From assembly GCA_945901615.1 (NCBI GenBank), contig CAMDLI010000005.1:1-64000 (forward strand): a DNA stretch of 64,000 nucleotides, given 5' to 3'. This document shows, piece after piece, positions 49,374 through 58,921 of the stretch; position 1 is the first letter of the stretch, and every line of letters starts with the position of its first letter. Made by a program: the position numbers and the translations under genes. The notes under the pieces were generated by a model. It made no database searches. It worked only from the letters and a program-made list of their open reading frames with translations, and was not told the origin of the DNA. Source of the stretch: Spirosoma fluviale. GTDB lineage: Bacteria > Bacteroidota > Bacteroidia > Cytophagales > Cyclobacteriaceae.

Positions 49374-52300
49374 GCAAGCAAAGCTGTGCCCTATTCCTTT
49401 TTTTGGGACTGTTTTGCCACACCACCTTCTCCCAATCCTATCGCTTCACAGCAGGCGTTACGGAACCTGGGGTATACAAACTAAGCGCTGATCAAGCTCG
49501 GAAATTGGGTTTTGAAAGTTTGGAGGAAGTTGCCCTCTATGGATATCCGGGCATGTTGCCTCAAGTGCTGGATTCAGCACAACTGCAGCCACAGGAAATT
49601 CCTACCTGGCTCTTTGAAAATCAACTCTTTTTTTATTTGGCAGGACCCCATAGTTCTGAGTTCACCAAGGATGGCGAACTAAGCTATTCCCATCACCTCT
49701 ACACCGATACCCTCCGCTATGTGCTGGGCAAAAAATCAGGCCCAAGAAGGATGGAAGCAAAAAGCGGTACAGCCACCACTGCCAGCACCCTTACCATCTG
49801 GTACCAGCTCCTCGCAGTAAAAGAAGAAAAAATCAACCTGCTCAACTCGGGGAGATCCTGGTATTCACTTCCGATTCGCCAAGGCCAAAGTTTAACGATC
49901 AATTTTGGAAAAAATGCAGGCACTGCTGCTCCCTGGCTCCTTCACGCTCGATTGATGAGCCAATCCTATAGTCCATCTTCCATCCGAGTGTGGACCGATG
50001 CCGAACAATTGGAAGAGGTTATTTTTTCTCCGATCTCCAACAGCACCTATGCCATCAAGGGCGATGAGGTTCGTATCCATAAAACATTTAATCCAAAGGG
50101 AGACCGCCTAGACCAACTCCGATTTAGCTTTCAAGGAGTAGGGTCTGGACATTTGGATGCTGCCTTAGTCGGCATCCCATTTACCAATTCAACCTTAAAA
50201 GAAGGGTTGTTTTTTGGAAAAAAAGAAAATCCAATCGCACTAGAGACAGGTCTTCAAACTTGGGAGATTAGCGATTTTTACCAGCCTATTCGCTACAGCC
50301 AAGGGAAATCTGCTCTTGGGAAAAAGTGGGTCCTTTTTTTACCTAAAAACGCAAAGGAGCTGGGGAACTTCAAAGCCATTACTCCCAAAAGCACAAAACC
50401 CAATTCACCAAAATTAATGGTGATCACTGTTCCACAATTGAAGCAAGTGGCTCAACAATTCCAGGAGTTCAAAGCCAGCCAAGGAATCCCAACCCAGGTG
50501 GTGTTCACTTCAGAAATCTACGATTGGATGGGCTATGGCAACCCTGATGTCAGCGCCATTCGAAATTACATTGCCCAGGAATACCACCAAGGCAAACAGC
50601 TAGCTAATGTATTGTTCCTAGGAAAAGGCACCTTTGACTACAAAAAGAAGTTGGGAGGCCGCCCCAACTTAGTTCCGATCTACACCAGCAGGTCTAGCTT
50701 AGATCCCTTGACTACCTACAGTTCGGATGATTACTTCGGTATTTTGGACTGGGGATCTGGAGAATGGGAAGAAAGTAAATCTGGAGATGCGCTCTTACGA
50801 ATTGGCGTCGGCCGCGTACCTGCGATCACCTTTGCGGAAGCTAAAAGTTGGCTAGAAAAAAGTAGCAACTATGAAAAACAGGGGGATGCCTTCCCGAGCA
50901 GTACCATCACCTTCTTGGCAGACGATGGAGACAATGGAGTTCACATGCGCGACTCAGAAGTTCATGCTGCCTATCTCGAAAAAAATCTTCCCTTTTACCG
51001 CAGCCAAAAACTTTACCTCGATCGGTTTGAACAAACAAAAACTGGAGGAAGGCAAGAATCTCCTGCTGCAAAAAAAGCAATCCTTGAAAGCCTCAACTCG
51101 GGCACCCTTTTGCTCAATTATGTAGGTCATGGAAATGAAACCACCCTCACTGCCGAAGAGATTTTTAAGGTTCAGGACCTAGAAAATTGGCCAAATCAAG
51201 CCCAACTTCCACTTTGGTTTACCGCTACCTGCGAATTTGGACGACACGATAGCCCCTTCGTGCGGTCGGCAGCAGAGGAGTTGCTCTTTGCCACTTCAAA
51301 AGGTGCCATAGGCCTCCTCGCAACGGGAAGACCCGTCTTTAGCTCTGTCAACTTCACGATCAATGAAGCCTTTATTCAGTCCCTAGCAGCTGCAGGGAAG
51401 TTGGGAGCTGTGGATTTGGGATCTCTGTATCGACAAACAAAAAATAAAAGTTTGAATGGCTCCTACAATCGGAATTTTTCGCTGATGGGAGATCCAAGCC
51501 TGCGATTGGCGCTTCCAGAAGCTAGCATTCGCATTGAAAAATTAGTTGCGCTCACCAATCAAACTGCAGTGGACACTTTGTCCAACTTGACTCCAATGAA
51601 GCTTACAGCAGTGGTGGTCGATCCACTCACACAAGCTTTTCTATCCAACATTCAAGGAAGTTTCAGGCTAGAGATTTGGGGTCAAGCCAGTCCATCCAAA
51701 ACCCTTGGAGATGAAAATTCTTCTTTTGAGTTTTCAGAGGAAAGTCAACGGCTATTCTCAGGAGAGGGAACTGTTCGGAATGGAAAAATAGAAAGCAATT
51801 TTATCCTCCCCGAAGGACTTGGAAGCAGCCCTGAAAAAATACAGCTACGGATTCAAGTTTGGGACAAGGAGAAAAAGATTCAAGCTGCTGGTGTGCTATC
51901 CTTACCCCTTAAAAACCAAAAAAAGGGAGATGTAGATCAAAATGGACCCCAAATAACTGCTGAAATAGATGGAAAAGGGATAGCAAACACCCCTCCAATC
52001 TCCAGCACTCAAATTAAAGTATTACTTACGTTCCGGGATCCAAGTGGCCTCAATAGTTCAGCGCTACTTCCAGATAAACTAATGCACCTACGAATAAACC
52101 AGGGCCCTCCACAGCAGATTTATCAGGCATACCGGGCACTTGAGGGAAATTTTGAAAAAGGCACAGCCCAAGTTTTACTGACTGGATTGAAGGAAGGAAA
52201 AAATACAGTAGAAGTACTCGCTTGGGATAATTTTGGAAATAAAGGGATTTATTCTTTCTCCCTTGAAGTGCAAAACAGCACGCAATTGCAGGTGATTTCA

Positions 52301-52594
52301 CATCAAATCTACCCCAATCCAAGCCATACAACTGCTTCCATTCGCTTTCAACATAATCGACCTCAGGAAACTCTGCAGGCAACATGGACTGTTTATTCTA
52401 CGCAAGGGCAAGTACTATTTTCGGAGAAAAGACGTTTTGTAAATGCGGATGAAAAAATCGAAGACTGGATATGGATTTTTTTCCAAAGCAAAACGAAATA
52501 TCCAGCGAAAGGAACTTATATTTACAACTTAACATTGCAGTCGGAATCTTCACAGGAAGTGGATTCGGTAAGCGGAAAACTGGTGATTCAATGA
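49370..52594 (+). CDS. porU: Type IX secretion system sortase PorU (C25 gingipain-like)
   Basis: 1074 aa; PTQVVFTSEIYDWMGYGNPDVSAIRNYIAQEY, VLFLGKGTFDYK, LLNYVGHGNETTLTAEEI, WFTATCEFGRHD; C-terminal CTD-like domain (YPNPSHTTASIRF...GTYIYNLTL). Confidence 0.94.
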   Translation: MSKQSCALFLFLGLFCHTTFSQSYRFTAGVTEPGVYKLSADQARKLGFESLEEVALYGYPGMLPQVLDSAQLQPQEIPTWLFENQLFFYLAGPHSSEFTKDGELSYSHHLYTDTLRYVLGKKSGPRRMEAKSGTATTASTLTIWYQLLAVKEEKINLLNSGRSWYSLPIRQGQSLTINFGKNAGTAAPWLLHARLMSQSYSPSSIRVWTDAEQLEEVIFSPISNSTYAIKGDEVRIHKTFNPKGDRLDQLRFSFQGVGSGHLDAALVGIPFTNSTLKEGLFFGKKENPIALETGLQTWEISDFYQPIRYSQGKSALGKKWVLFLPKNAKELGNFKAITPKSTKPNSPKLMVITVPQLKQVAQQFQEFKASQGIPTQVVFTSEIYDWMGYGNPDVSAIRNYIAQEYHQGKQLANVLFLGKGTFDYKKKLGGRPNLVPIYTSRSSLDPLTTYSSDDYFGILDWGSGEWEESKSGDALLRIGVGRVPAITFAEAKSWLEKSSNYEKQGDAFPSSTITFLADDGDNGVHMRDSEVHAAYLEKNLPFYRSQKLYLDRFEQTKTGGRQESPAAKKAILESLNSGTLLLNYVGHGNETTLTAEEIFKVQDLENWPNQAQLPLWFTATCEFGRHDSPFVRSAAEELLFATSKGAIGLLATGRPVFSSVNFTINEAFIQSLAAAGKLGAVDLGSLYRQTKNKSLNGSYNRNFSLMGDPSLRLALPEASIRIEKLVALTNQTAVDTLSNLTPMKLTAVVVDPLTQAFLSNIQGSFRLEIWGQASPSKTLGDENSSFEFSEESQRLFSGEGTVRNGKIESNFILPEGLGSSPEKIQLRIQVWDKEKKIQAAGVLSLPLKNQKKGDVDQNGPQITAEIDGKGIANTPPISSTQIKVLLTFRDPSGLNSSALLPDKLMHLRINQGPPQQIYQAYRALEGNFEKGTAQVLLTGLKEGKNTVEVLAWDNFGNKGIYSFSLEVQNSTQLQVISHQIYPNPSHTTASIRFQHNRPQETLQATWTVYSTQGQVLFSEKRRFVNADEKIEDWIWIFFQSKTKYPAKGTYIYNLTLQSESSQEVDSVSGKLVIQ

Positions 52595-53817
52595 ACAAAA
52601 AGGCCATTTTAAGAAAGCAAAATATTTTCACGCTAGTTTTTGTACTTGCAGGACTTACCTCCTTTGCGCAAAACAGTGTGATCATCTCAGGTCAAGATCC
52701 TAGCCGGAGAGTGATCACGACAGCAGTTCCTTTTTTAAATTTTGCTCCAGACTCCCGCCATTCGGCCATGGGTGATGTAGGTGTAGCAACCTCCCCAGAT
52801 GCAAATTCGACTTATTGGAATGCAGGAAAGCTTGCCTTTATCAAGGATGACTACGGCTTTTCGCTTTCCTATTCTCCATGGCTAGGAAAACTGGTCAATG
52901 ACATGTCCTTGAGCTACCTTTCAGGCTACAAAAGAATAGATGAAAATTCTGCTTTTGGATTGGATCTTCGCTACTTCAACATGGGAGATATCTCCCTCAC
53001 AGATGGAAGAGGCAATCCTATCGGAGAGTTTAATCCTCGTGATATCGCTATTGGAGGTACTTATTCTAGAAGATTATCCGCAAACCTAGGCTTAGGTATT
53101 TCAGCACGATTTATCCATTCCAACCTTTCTGGCAACATGTCTGCTTCTGGAGGAACAGAGTCTAGACCTGGGATAAGCGTAGGCACAGACATTGGACTCT
53201 ACCATCAGAAACCAATTCTCGTTGGACAGAAAGAGGGCGTTTGGTCTTGGGGAGTTACCCTAACGAACATTGGTCCAAAGATTACCTACAACAGTGCAGA
53301 AGATTTGGATTACATCCCAACAACCTTCCGAGTGGGTACGGCTTACATGATTAATTTAAATTCAACCAGCTCCTTGACTTTCGCTTTGGATGCCAACAAG
53401 TTGATGGTTCCCACCCCACCTACCTACAAAACGAATTCGGACGGAACTCTAGCCACAGACGCAAGTGGCAATTTGATAATTGATGCAGGAAAAGATCCCA
53501 ATAGACCGCTAATTTCTGGAATGTTTGGCTCCTTCAACGATGCTCCTGGAGGTTTCCAAGAAGAGTTGAGCGAATTAACCCTTTCCTTTGGAATGGAGTA
53601 TTTGTATGCGAACAAGTTTGCTCTTCGCACAGGCTATTTTTATGAGGACGACAGCAAAGGTGGCCGTAGGTATTTCACGATGGGTGCTGGCTTCACCATG
53701 AAGCGTCTTGGTTTAGACTTCTCTTATCTAGTTCCACAGGTTCAAAACCATCCACTCGCAGAAACCCTCCGGTTTTCGCTCCGCTATTCAATCGCTTCCA
53801 TTGCTACTGCAGATTAA
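52591..53817 (+). CDS. porV: Type IX secretion system outer-membrane protein PorV
   Basis: Start Met 52591; TTAVPFLNFAPDSRHSAMGDVGVATSPDANSTYWNAGKLAF, directly after porU. Confidence 0.95.
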   Translation: MNKKAILRKQNIFTLVFVLAGLTSFAQNSVIISGQDPSRRVITTAVPFLNFAPDSRHSAMGDVGVATSPDANSTYWNAGKLAFIKDDYGFSLSYSPWLGKLVNDMSLSYLSGYKRIDENSAFGLDLRYFNMGDISLTDGRGNPIGEFNPRDIAIGGTYSRRLSANLGLGISARFIHSNLSGNMSASGGTESRPGISVGTDIGLYHQKPILVGQKEGVWSWGVTLTNIGPKITYNSAEDLDYIPTTFRVGTAYMINLNSTSSLTFALDANKLMVPTPPTYKTNSDGTLATDASGNLIIDAGKDPNRPLISGMFGSFNDAPGGFQEELSELTLSFGMEYLYANKFALRTGYFYEDDSKGGRRYFTMGAGFTMKRLGLDFSYLVPQVQNHPLAETLRFSLRYSIASIATAD

Positions 53818-55088
53818 TGGCTTTAGATCGCTCGAAAGCGCCTCAATTTTCTCTTCCTACTGAATTCGCATTGCCTGCTCCCCAGCAATTTCAGCTGGCT
53901 GGTGGAAGTAAGGTGTTTTATTTTTCCACACCAGGTATAGATGCGGTCAAACTAGAAGTAATTTGCAATAGCTCCCGTTCAATTCTACCAAATAGCCATG
54001 CGCTGATTCCCTCTTTTACGCTGCAGATGCTTCAAGAAGGCACGAGCAAATTTACCGCGCAGCAGCTGGCAGAACTCTTTGATTTCCATGGAGCGGAAGT
54101 GTATCCTACCTTAAGCTATACCCAGGAAGGATTGAGTTTGTTGTGCATCAAAAAACACCTGTTTACCCTACTGCCCACATTCATCTCACTTTTTACAGAG
54201 GCAACATTTCCAGAAGAGAACCTGGCGAAAAGAAAGTCACAACGGGCACTTAGCCTCAAAATGGACCAAGAAAAGCCGAGTTCTAGAGCAGGCCAGCTTT
54301 TCAAAAAGGGATTATTTGGGCCAAGCCATCCTTTCGGTCAAGAAATTACGGAAGCACATATCTCGGAAATTACACCGGCACTTCTTCAAGCCTATTACCA
54401 GGATCACCTGTGGAAAGATTGCAGTTTGTTTCTTTCTGGAGACTTTACTCCGCATGAATTAGAGCAGCTTCTGGACACTTTAAACCAACTTCCACTCAAG
54501 CAGGGAGCAAAAAAACAAGGTTTACCGGCGCCAGTAGCTACTGCCTTGCTCCTAGAAGATCGCGCAGATGCGGTGCAGAGCAGTATCCGACTTGGTGCTT
54601 GGTCTATCCCAAAGCATCACGAAGATTTCCCTGCCTTGGCCGTATTCAATACGCTATTGGGTGGTTATTTTGGCTCACGCCTCGTAAAAAATATTCGTGA
54701 AGACAAGGGACATACCTATGGCATTCATTCTTCCTTGGTTGAATTAGACGAATATGCCTATTGGGTGATTGCTGCAGATGTAAAGAAAGCGAACCAGGAA
54801 GAAGTCTTTGAAGAGATTGAAAAGGAAATTCAAATTCTCCGTACACAACTGGCTAGTCCAGAGGAGATTGAGATTTTGAAAAATTACCTAATTGGCCAAT
54901 TGTTTACCAAATTCAGCTCTCCCTTTGACCTAATCGATCAATTTAAAGGTGTATACTATGCAGGACTGGATTTTAGCTTCTATGAAAAGCGGTTTGACTA
55001 CCTGAAAAAATTCACTGCAGCGGACCTGTTGTCTATCGGCAACCGCTATTTTTCAAGTCCTGACCGCGTGCAAGTTCGCGTAGGCTAA
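53817..55088 (+). CDS. M16 family (insulinase-like) protein lacking the HXXEH motif
   Basis: 423 aa; AVFNTLLGGYFGSRLVKNIREDKGHTYGIHSSL (M16 second-domain motif); N-terminal half shows no HXXEH. Confidence 0.88.
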   Translation: MALDRSKAPQFSLPTEFALPAPQQFQLAGGSKVFYFSTPGIDAVKLEVICNSSRSILPNSHALIPSFTLQMLQEGTSKFTAQQLAELFDFHGAEVYPTLSYTQEGLSLLCIKKHLFTLLPTFISLFTEATFPEENLAKRKSQRALSLKMDQEKPSSRAGQLFKKGLFGPSHPFGQEITEAHISEITPALLQAYYQDHLWKDCSLFLSGDFTPHELEQLLDTLNQLPLKQGAKKQGLPAPVATALLLEDRADAVQSSIRLGAWSIPKHHEDFPALAVFNTLLGGYFGSRLVKNIREDKGHTYGIHSSLVELDEYAYWVIAADVKKANQEEVFEEIEKEIQILRTQLASPEEIEILKNYLIGQLFTKFSSPFDLIDQFKGVYYAGLDFSFYEKRFDYLKKFTAADLLSIGNRYFSSPDRVQVRVG

Positions 55089-55110
55089 AGGGGCCTAGTT
55101 AGCCTTTAAA

Positions 55111-55710
55111 TTACCCCAAAAGGTCTTTCAAATATCCTTCAGCTTTCAAGTGTTGAAAAATCTCTACACAGGCCCATGCATCCGTAGCCGCGTAGCGAAG
55201 CTGCTTTTCGGTGAGCTTATCGGCCTCCCAATTGGATACTTGCTCAGCCTTAGAAATACGAATCTTCAAGACCATTCCACAGAGGTTTCGTACCCCTACA
55301 TTGTGAAAGCCTACTTTTTTTAACTCATCATTCAAATCAAAAAAGGACTGCGGGTAAAAGGAATCGCTTAGCTTTTTGAGAGCCTTGAGGTCATCGAGTA
55401 CGGCCGCACCTACTTTAAGCACATTTTCTTTTTCCAATAAGCTCCTTAAGGGAGGTGGAAAGCCAATTTGATTGAGTCGGAACACAAATGCTTGATTGGC
55501 AGTGGAAAGTTGGAGCAGGGACACATGATTGAACTCCCCCTTCCGAAAAGAAGGCTTTGTCTCTGTATCAAATCCAATTAAGGGCTGATTTTCTAAAAAA
55601 TCTACCGCATCCTCCACTTGATCTAGCTTATCGATCAGGTAGATAGGGCCTTCAAACTGACCCAAGGGCAACTCGCTAATTTCTTCTTTACTTATACTAA
55701 ATGGGATCAT
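55111..55710 (-). CDS. 3'-5' exonuclease domain protein (RNase D-like)
   Basis: PLIGFDTETKPSFRKGEFNHVSLLQLSTANQAFVFRL, LTEKQLRYAATDAWACVEIFQHL. Confidence 0.93.
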   Translation of the reverse strand: MIPFSISKEEISELPLGQFEGPIYLIDKLDQVEDAVDFLENQPLIGFDTETKPSFRKGEFNHVSLLQLSTANQAFVFRLNQIGFPPPLRSLLEKENVLKVGAAVLDDLKALKKLSDSFYPQSFFDLNDELKKVGFHNVGVRNLCGMVLKIRISKAEQVSNWEADKLTEKQLRYAATDAWACVEIFQHLKAEGYLKDLLG

Positions 55711-57164
55711 ACCAACTCTTCTTCCTTGTCGTAATAGTTGATTCCAATATTAAGATACCCATACAAGATGGTCATGATGGGACTGATGATGTTAAAAAAG
55801 CAATAGGGAGCATACACGAGGGTGGCCACACCTAGAACTGATGCTTGGGTGGCTCCGCAGGTATTCCAAGGCACCAATACAGAAGTCACTGTAGCAGAAT
55901 CCTCTAAGGTTCGGGAAAGATTTTCCGGTTTCAGCCCTCTTTTTTTGTACACATCAGCAAACATCCTTCCGGGTACCAAAATAGCCAAATACTGATCTGA
56001 GGTGGTGATATTAAAGAAAACACAGGTAGCCGCTGTTGTAGCGATCAGTGATCCAACGCGGTGTACTTTTCTGATGATGGCCTCAGCCAATACCTTGAGC
56101 ATGCCACTTTCTTCCATGATCCCCCCAAACACCATGGCGCACACAATTAGCCAAATGGTATTGAGCATCCCTGCCATCCCTTTGGTAATCAATAATTCAT
56201 TGACTAGGGCATTATCAGTCACAATGCTAATTTTTCCATACATGGCCATCATCACCCCCTTAAATCCTAAATACGCGAATGAGCCCTCCTCACCTACCAC
56301 GCGTGCAATAATCTGGGGCTGAAAAATCAAGGCAAATACCCCTCCCAACAAGGCTCCAACCAACAAGGCAGGTAAGGCAGGCACTTTTTTAATAATCATA
56401 AAAATGACGACTGCCGGAACAAGAAATAACCAAGGAGTAAGGGTAAACGTACTTGAAATGATGGTGGAAATAGTTTTCACATCTTCCACATTGCCTTCAG
56501 TCTGGTAGTTGAGCCCTATCACAAAAAATAAAATGAGCGTGATCAACATGGTAGGAATGGTCGTCTTGGCCATGTGTCGGATGTGGGTAAATAAATCCGT
56601 ACCCGCCATCGCAGGAGCAAGGTTAGTGGTATCGGATAACGGAGACATTTTGTCCCCAAAATACGCTCCCGAGATGATGGCTCCAGCAATGATTCCTTCC
56701 TCAAATCCCAATGCTTTTCCTATTCCCAACAAGGCTACCCCAACGGTCGCTACAGTGGTCCAGCTGCTGCCAGTAGCTGTAGATACGATGGCACTGATAA
56801 AACATGCTGCAAACAAAAACAAGGTTGGACTAAGCACTAGCAAACCATAGTAAATCATGGCAGGCACAATGCCACTAAGTAGCCAGGTTCCTGCCAAGGC
56901 TCCAATCAAAAACAAAATGAGGATACTGCTCATCGCTGAGCTGATACTTTTAACGACACCTTCTTGAAGTGCATCCCAGGTGTAGCCCAATCTGAAAACA
57001 GCGATAGAACCTGCCACCGTGGCCGATAAAATCAATACAATTTGATTGGAACCTGAAAGCCCATCGGTTCCAAATATTTTAATCGTCAGAACAAGGAGGA
57101 TAATTAAAACAACCAGAGGGATAAGTGCTTCGAGCACCTTCGGGACTTTTGGTATTTTATTCAT
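55707..57164 (-). CDS. nhaC: Na+/H+ antiporter NhaC family
   Basis: 485 aa multi-TM; STATGSSWTTVATVGVALLGIGKALG, GAYFGDKMSPLSDTTNLAPAMAGTDLFTHIRHM, SATVTSVLVPWNTCGA. Confidence 0.94.
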   Translation of the reverse strand: MNKIPKVPKVLEALIPLVVLIILLVLTIKIFGTDGLSGSNQIVLILSATVAGSIAVFRLGYTWDALQEGVVKSISSAMSSILILFLIGALAGTWLLSGIVPAMIYYGLLVLSPTLFLFAACFISAIVSTATGSSWTTVATVGVALLGIGKALGFEEGIIAGAIISGAYFGDKMSPLSDTTNLAPAMAGTDLFTHIRHMAKTTIPTMLITLILFFVIGLNYQTEGNVEDVKTISTIISSTFTLTPWLFLVPAVVIFMIIKKVPALPALLVGALLGGVFALIFQPQIIARVVGEEGSFAYLGFKGVMMAMYGKISIVTDNALVNELLITKGMAGMLNTIWLIVCAMVFGGIMEESGMLKVLAEAIIRKVHRVGSLIATTAATCVFFNITTSDQYLAILVPGRMFADVYKKRGLKPENLSRTLEDSATVTSVLVPWNTCGATQASVLGVATLVYAPYCFFNIISPIMTILYGYLNIGINYYDKEEELV

Positions 57165-57215
57165 TCGATTGAAGTCGAGAGTTTACAAGCCATGAAGCTA
57201 AAGAAAAAAAATTAA

Positions 57216-58343
57216 TTACAGGTCTGAAAGTAGTTCAGATACCTCCTTACCCACCTGCCAACCAATGGCTACGCCCATGCCGCCCAGTCGAACTGCTACG
57301 GCTGTTTTCTTTCCAATCTGTTGGATGATGGGTGATTTTTTTGCTCCAAAAGCCATGATCCCAGTCCACTCCATTTCCCATTCCACAGGCCTTCCAGGAA
57401 AAATTACTTCTTGAGCCAAACGATTCAAATGCTCTTTGATCACAGGATTTACACCAAAATCGGTGGTTTTCTCCTTTTCGAAATCTTTGTTTCGAGCTCC
57501 TCCCAGAAGAAGTCGTCCCTCTACCTCTCGAAAATAGACGTACCCCCGATCCAGATGAAAGGCTCCTTTCCAAGGAATCCCTCCGTCAATTGGCTTACTT
57601 AAAAGAATCAATCCTCTACCCGGCTCTAAGGGTGAGGAAGGCCATAATTTTTGAGTAAATGCATTGGTACAAATAGCTACGCGCTCCCCAAAAAATTCCA
57701 AAGCCTCCTTTTTATCTTTTTTTTCTGCCAATACCCTACCCTCTTCATGGTCCACTTCTACCACAGACAATCCTGTCAGGATTCGTACTCCAAGGCTAGA
57801 GGCTTTGGTCCAAAGTGCATTCAAATAAGCGCCAGGATCCAACTCCCCCTCAAAACGATTTTTGACTACCGCCTTCACCGTTTCGGAGAATCCAAATTTT
57901 TGAGGGTCTTTTATGAGAGAAAAAACCTCTTTACTAAATAATTTCCGGAGGAGGTGATTGATATCGGATAGCTGCTCCAATGCATCCAACTGTTCGGTAC
58001 CTATTAGTTCATAGCCATTACGGTGTTGGTAGCGCAGTGCTTGGTCTCCAAATTCTTTCCGAATCTGTTTTAAACCGGAATATCTTTTCTCAACCAAGTG
58101 GAGCACCTCATCAGGAGTCATGGTCCAAAAATCATCTAGAATTTCTGTCAAACTGCCAAAACAGGCAAATCCTGCATTTTTGGTGCTTGCTCCAGAAGGA
58201 AAAACTCCTCGGTCTACCACAAGCACCTTTGCTTTTTTATGCTTCTTTTTAAAATGAATTGCAGCTGATAAACCCGTAAAACCGGCTCCAACTACGATTA
58301 AATCGTAGTGCAAAAAATTTTTTTGCTCCCAAAAACTCAACAT
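57216..58343 (-). CDS. FAD-dependent oxidoreductase (DAO/DadA-like)
   Basis: YDLIVVGAGFTGLSAAIHFKKKHKKAKVLVVDRGVFPSGASTKNAGFACFG; start assigned to Met 58343. The longer ORF to 58421 would overlap the divergent gene start. Confidence 0.9.
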   Translation of the reverse strand: MLSFWEQKNFLHYDLIVVGAGFTGLSAAIHFKKKHKKAKVLVVDRGVFPSGASTKNAGFACFGSLTEILDDFWTMTPDEVLHLVEKRYSGLKQIRKEFGDQALRYQHRNGYELIGTEQLDALEQLSDINHLLRKLFSKEVFSLIKDPQKFGFSETVKAVVKNRFEGELDPGAYLNALWTKASSLGVRILTGLSVVEVDHEEGRVLAEKKDKKEALEFFGERVAICTNAFTQKLWPSSPLEPGRGLILLSKPIDGGIPWKGAFHLDRGYVYFREVEGRLLLGGARNKDFEKEKTTDFGVNPVIKEHLNRLAQEVIFPGRPVEWEMEWTGIMAFGAKKSPIIQQIGKKTAVAVRLGGMGVAIGWQVGKEVSELLSDL

Positions 58344-58419
58344 AGGTAAAGAGAATTTACTTTTTAAACTTGGTTGGTTAACTTGTGACTCCAAGAACCG
58401 CATTTTAACCCAATAATCC

Positions 58420-58899
58420 ATGAGAAAAATTGATTCACTACTGCTAGAATATGGCGAAAGCCATCAGAATAAAACCAATAAATTAATTCACTGGTTTTGT
58501 GTTCCTGCAATCTTCTTTAGTGTGGTAGGGCTGGTATTTAGCATTCCTACTGGGTTTTTAGCAGACCTGCTTCCATTTTTAGGGGATTATGCCAACTGGG
58601 CAACGCTTACCCTTTTCTTAATGCTGATCTATTACATTTCGCTATCCCCTGCGCTAACGCTGGGCATGTTACTTTTTTCTGCCTTCTGTTTGTTTTTATC
58701 CAATTACCTAGCGATTAATTTCCCGGGTATGTTGGCATACATTAGCATTGCTGTATTTGTATTGGCTTGGATCGTTCAGTTCTATGGACACAAGATTGAA
58801 GGCAAAAAACCATCCTTTTTAAAAGACGTCCAGTTTTTGATGATCGGCCCTGCTTGGCTGATGCATTTTATCTACAAGAAAATAGGGATCAGTTACTAA
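58420..58899 (+). CDS. Mpo1-like / DUF962 family membrane protein
   Basis: LLEYGESHQNKTNKLIHWFCVPAIFFSVVGLVFSIP, WIVQFYGHKIEGKKPSFLKDVQFLMIGPAWLMHFIYKK. Confidence 0.92.
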   Translation: MRKIDSLLLEYGESHQNKTNKLIHWFCVPAIFFSVVGLVFSIPTGFLADLLPFLGDYANWATLTLFLMLIYYISLSPALTLGMLLFSAFCLFLSNYLAINFPGMLAYISIAVFVLAWIVQFYGHKIEGKKPSFLKDVQFLMIGPAWLMHFIYKKIGISY

Positions 58900-58921
58900 T
58901 TTTAGATCGTCCAGAGGCTTC

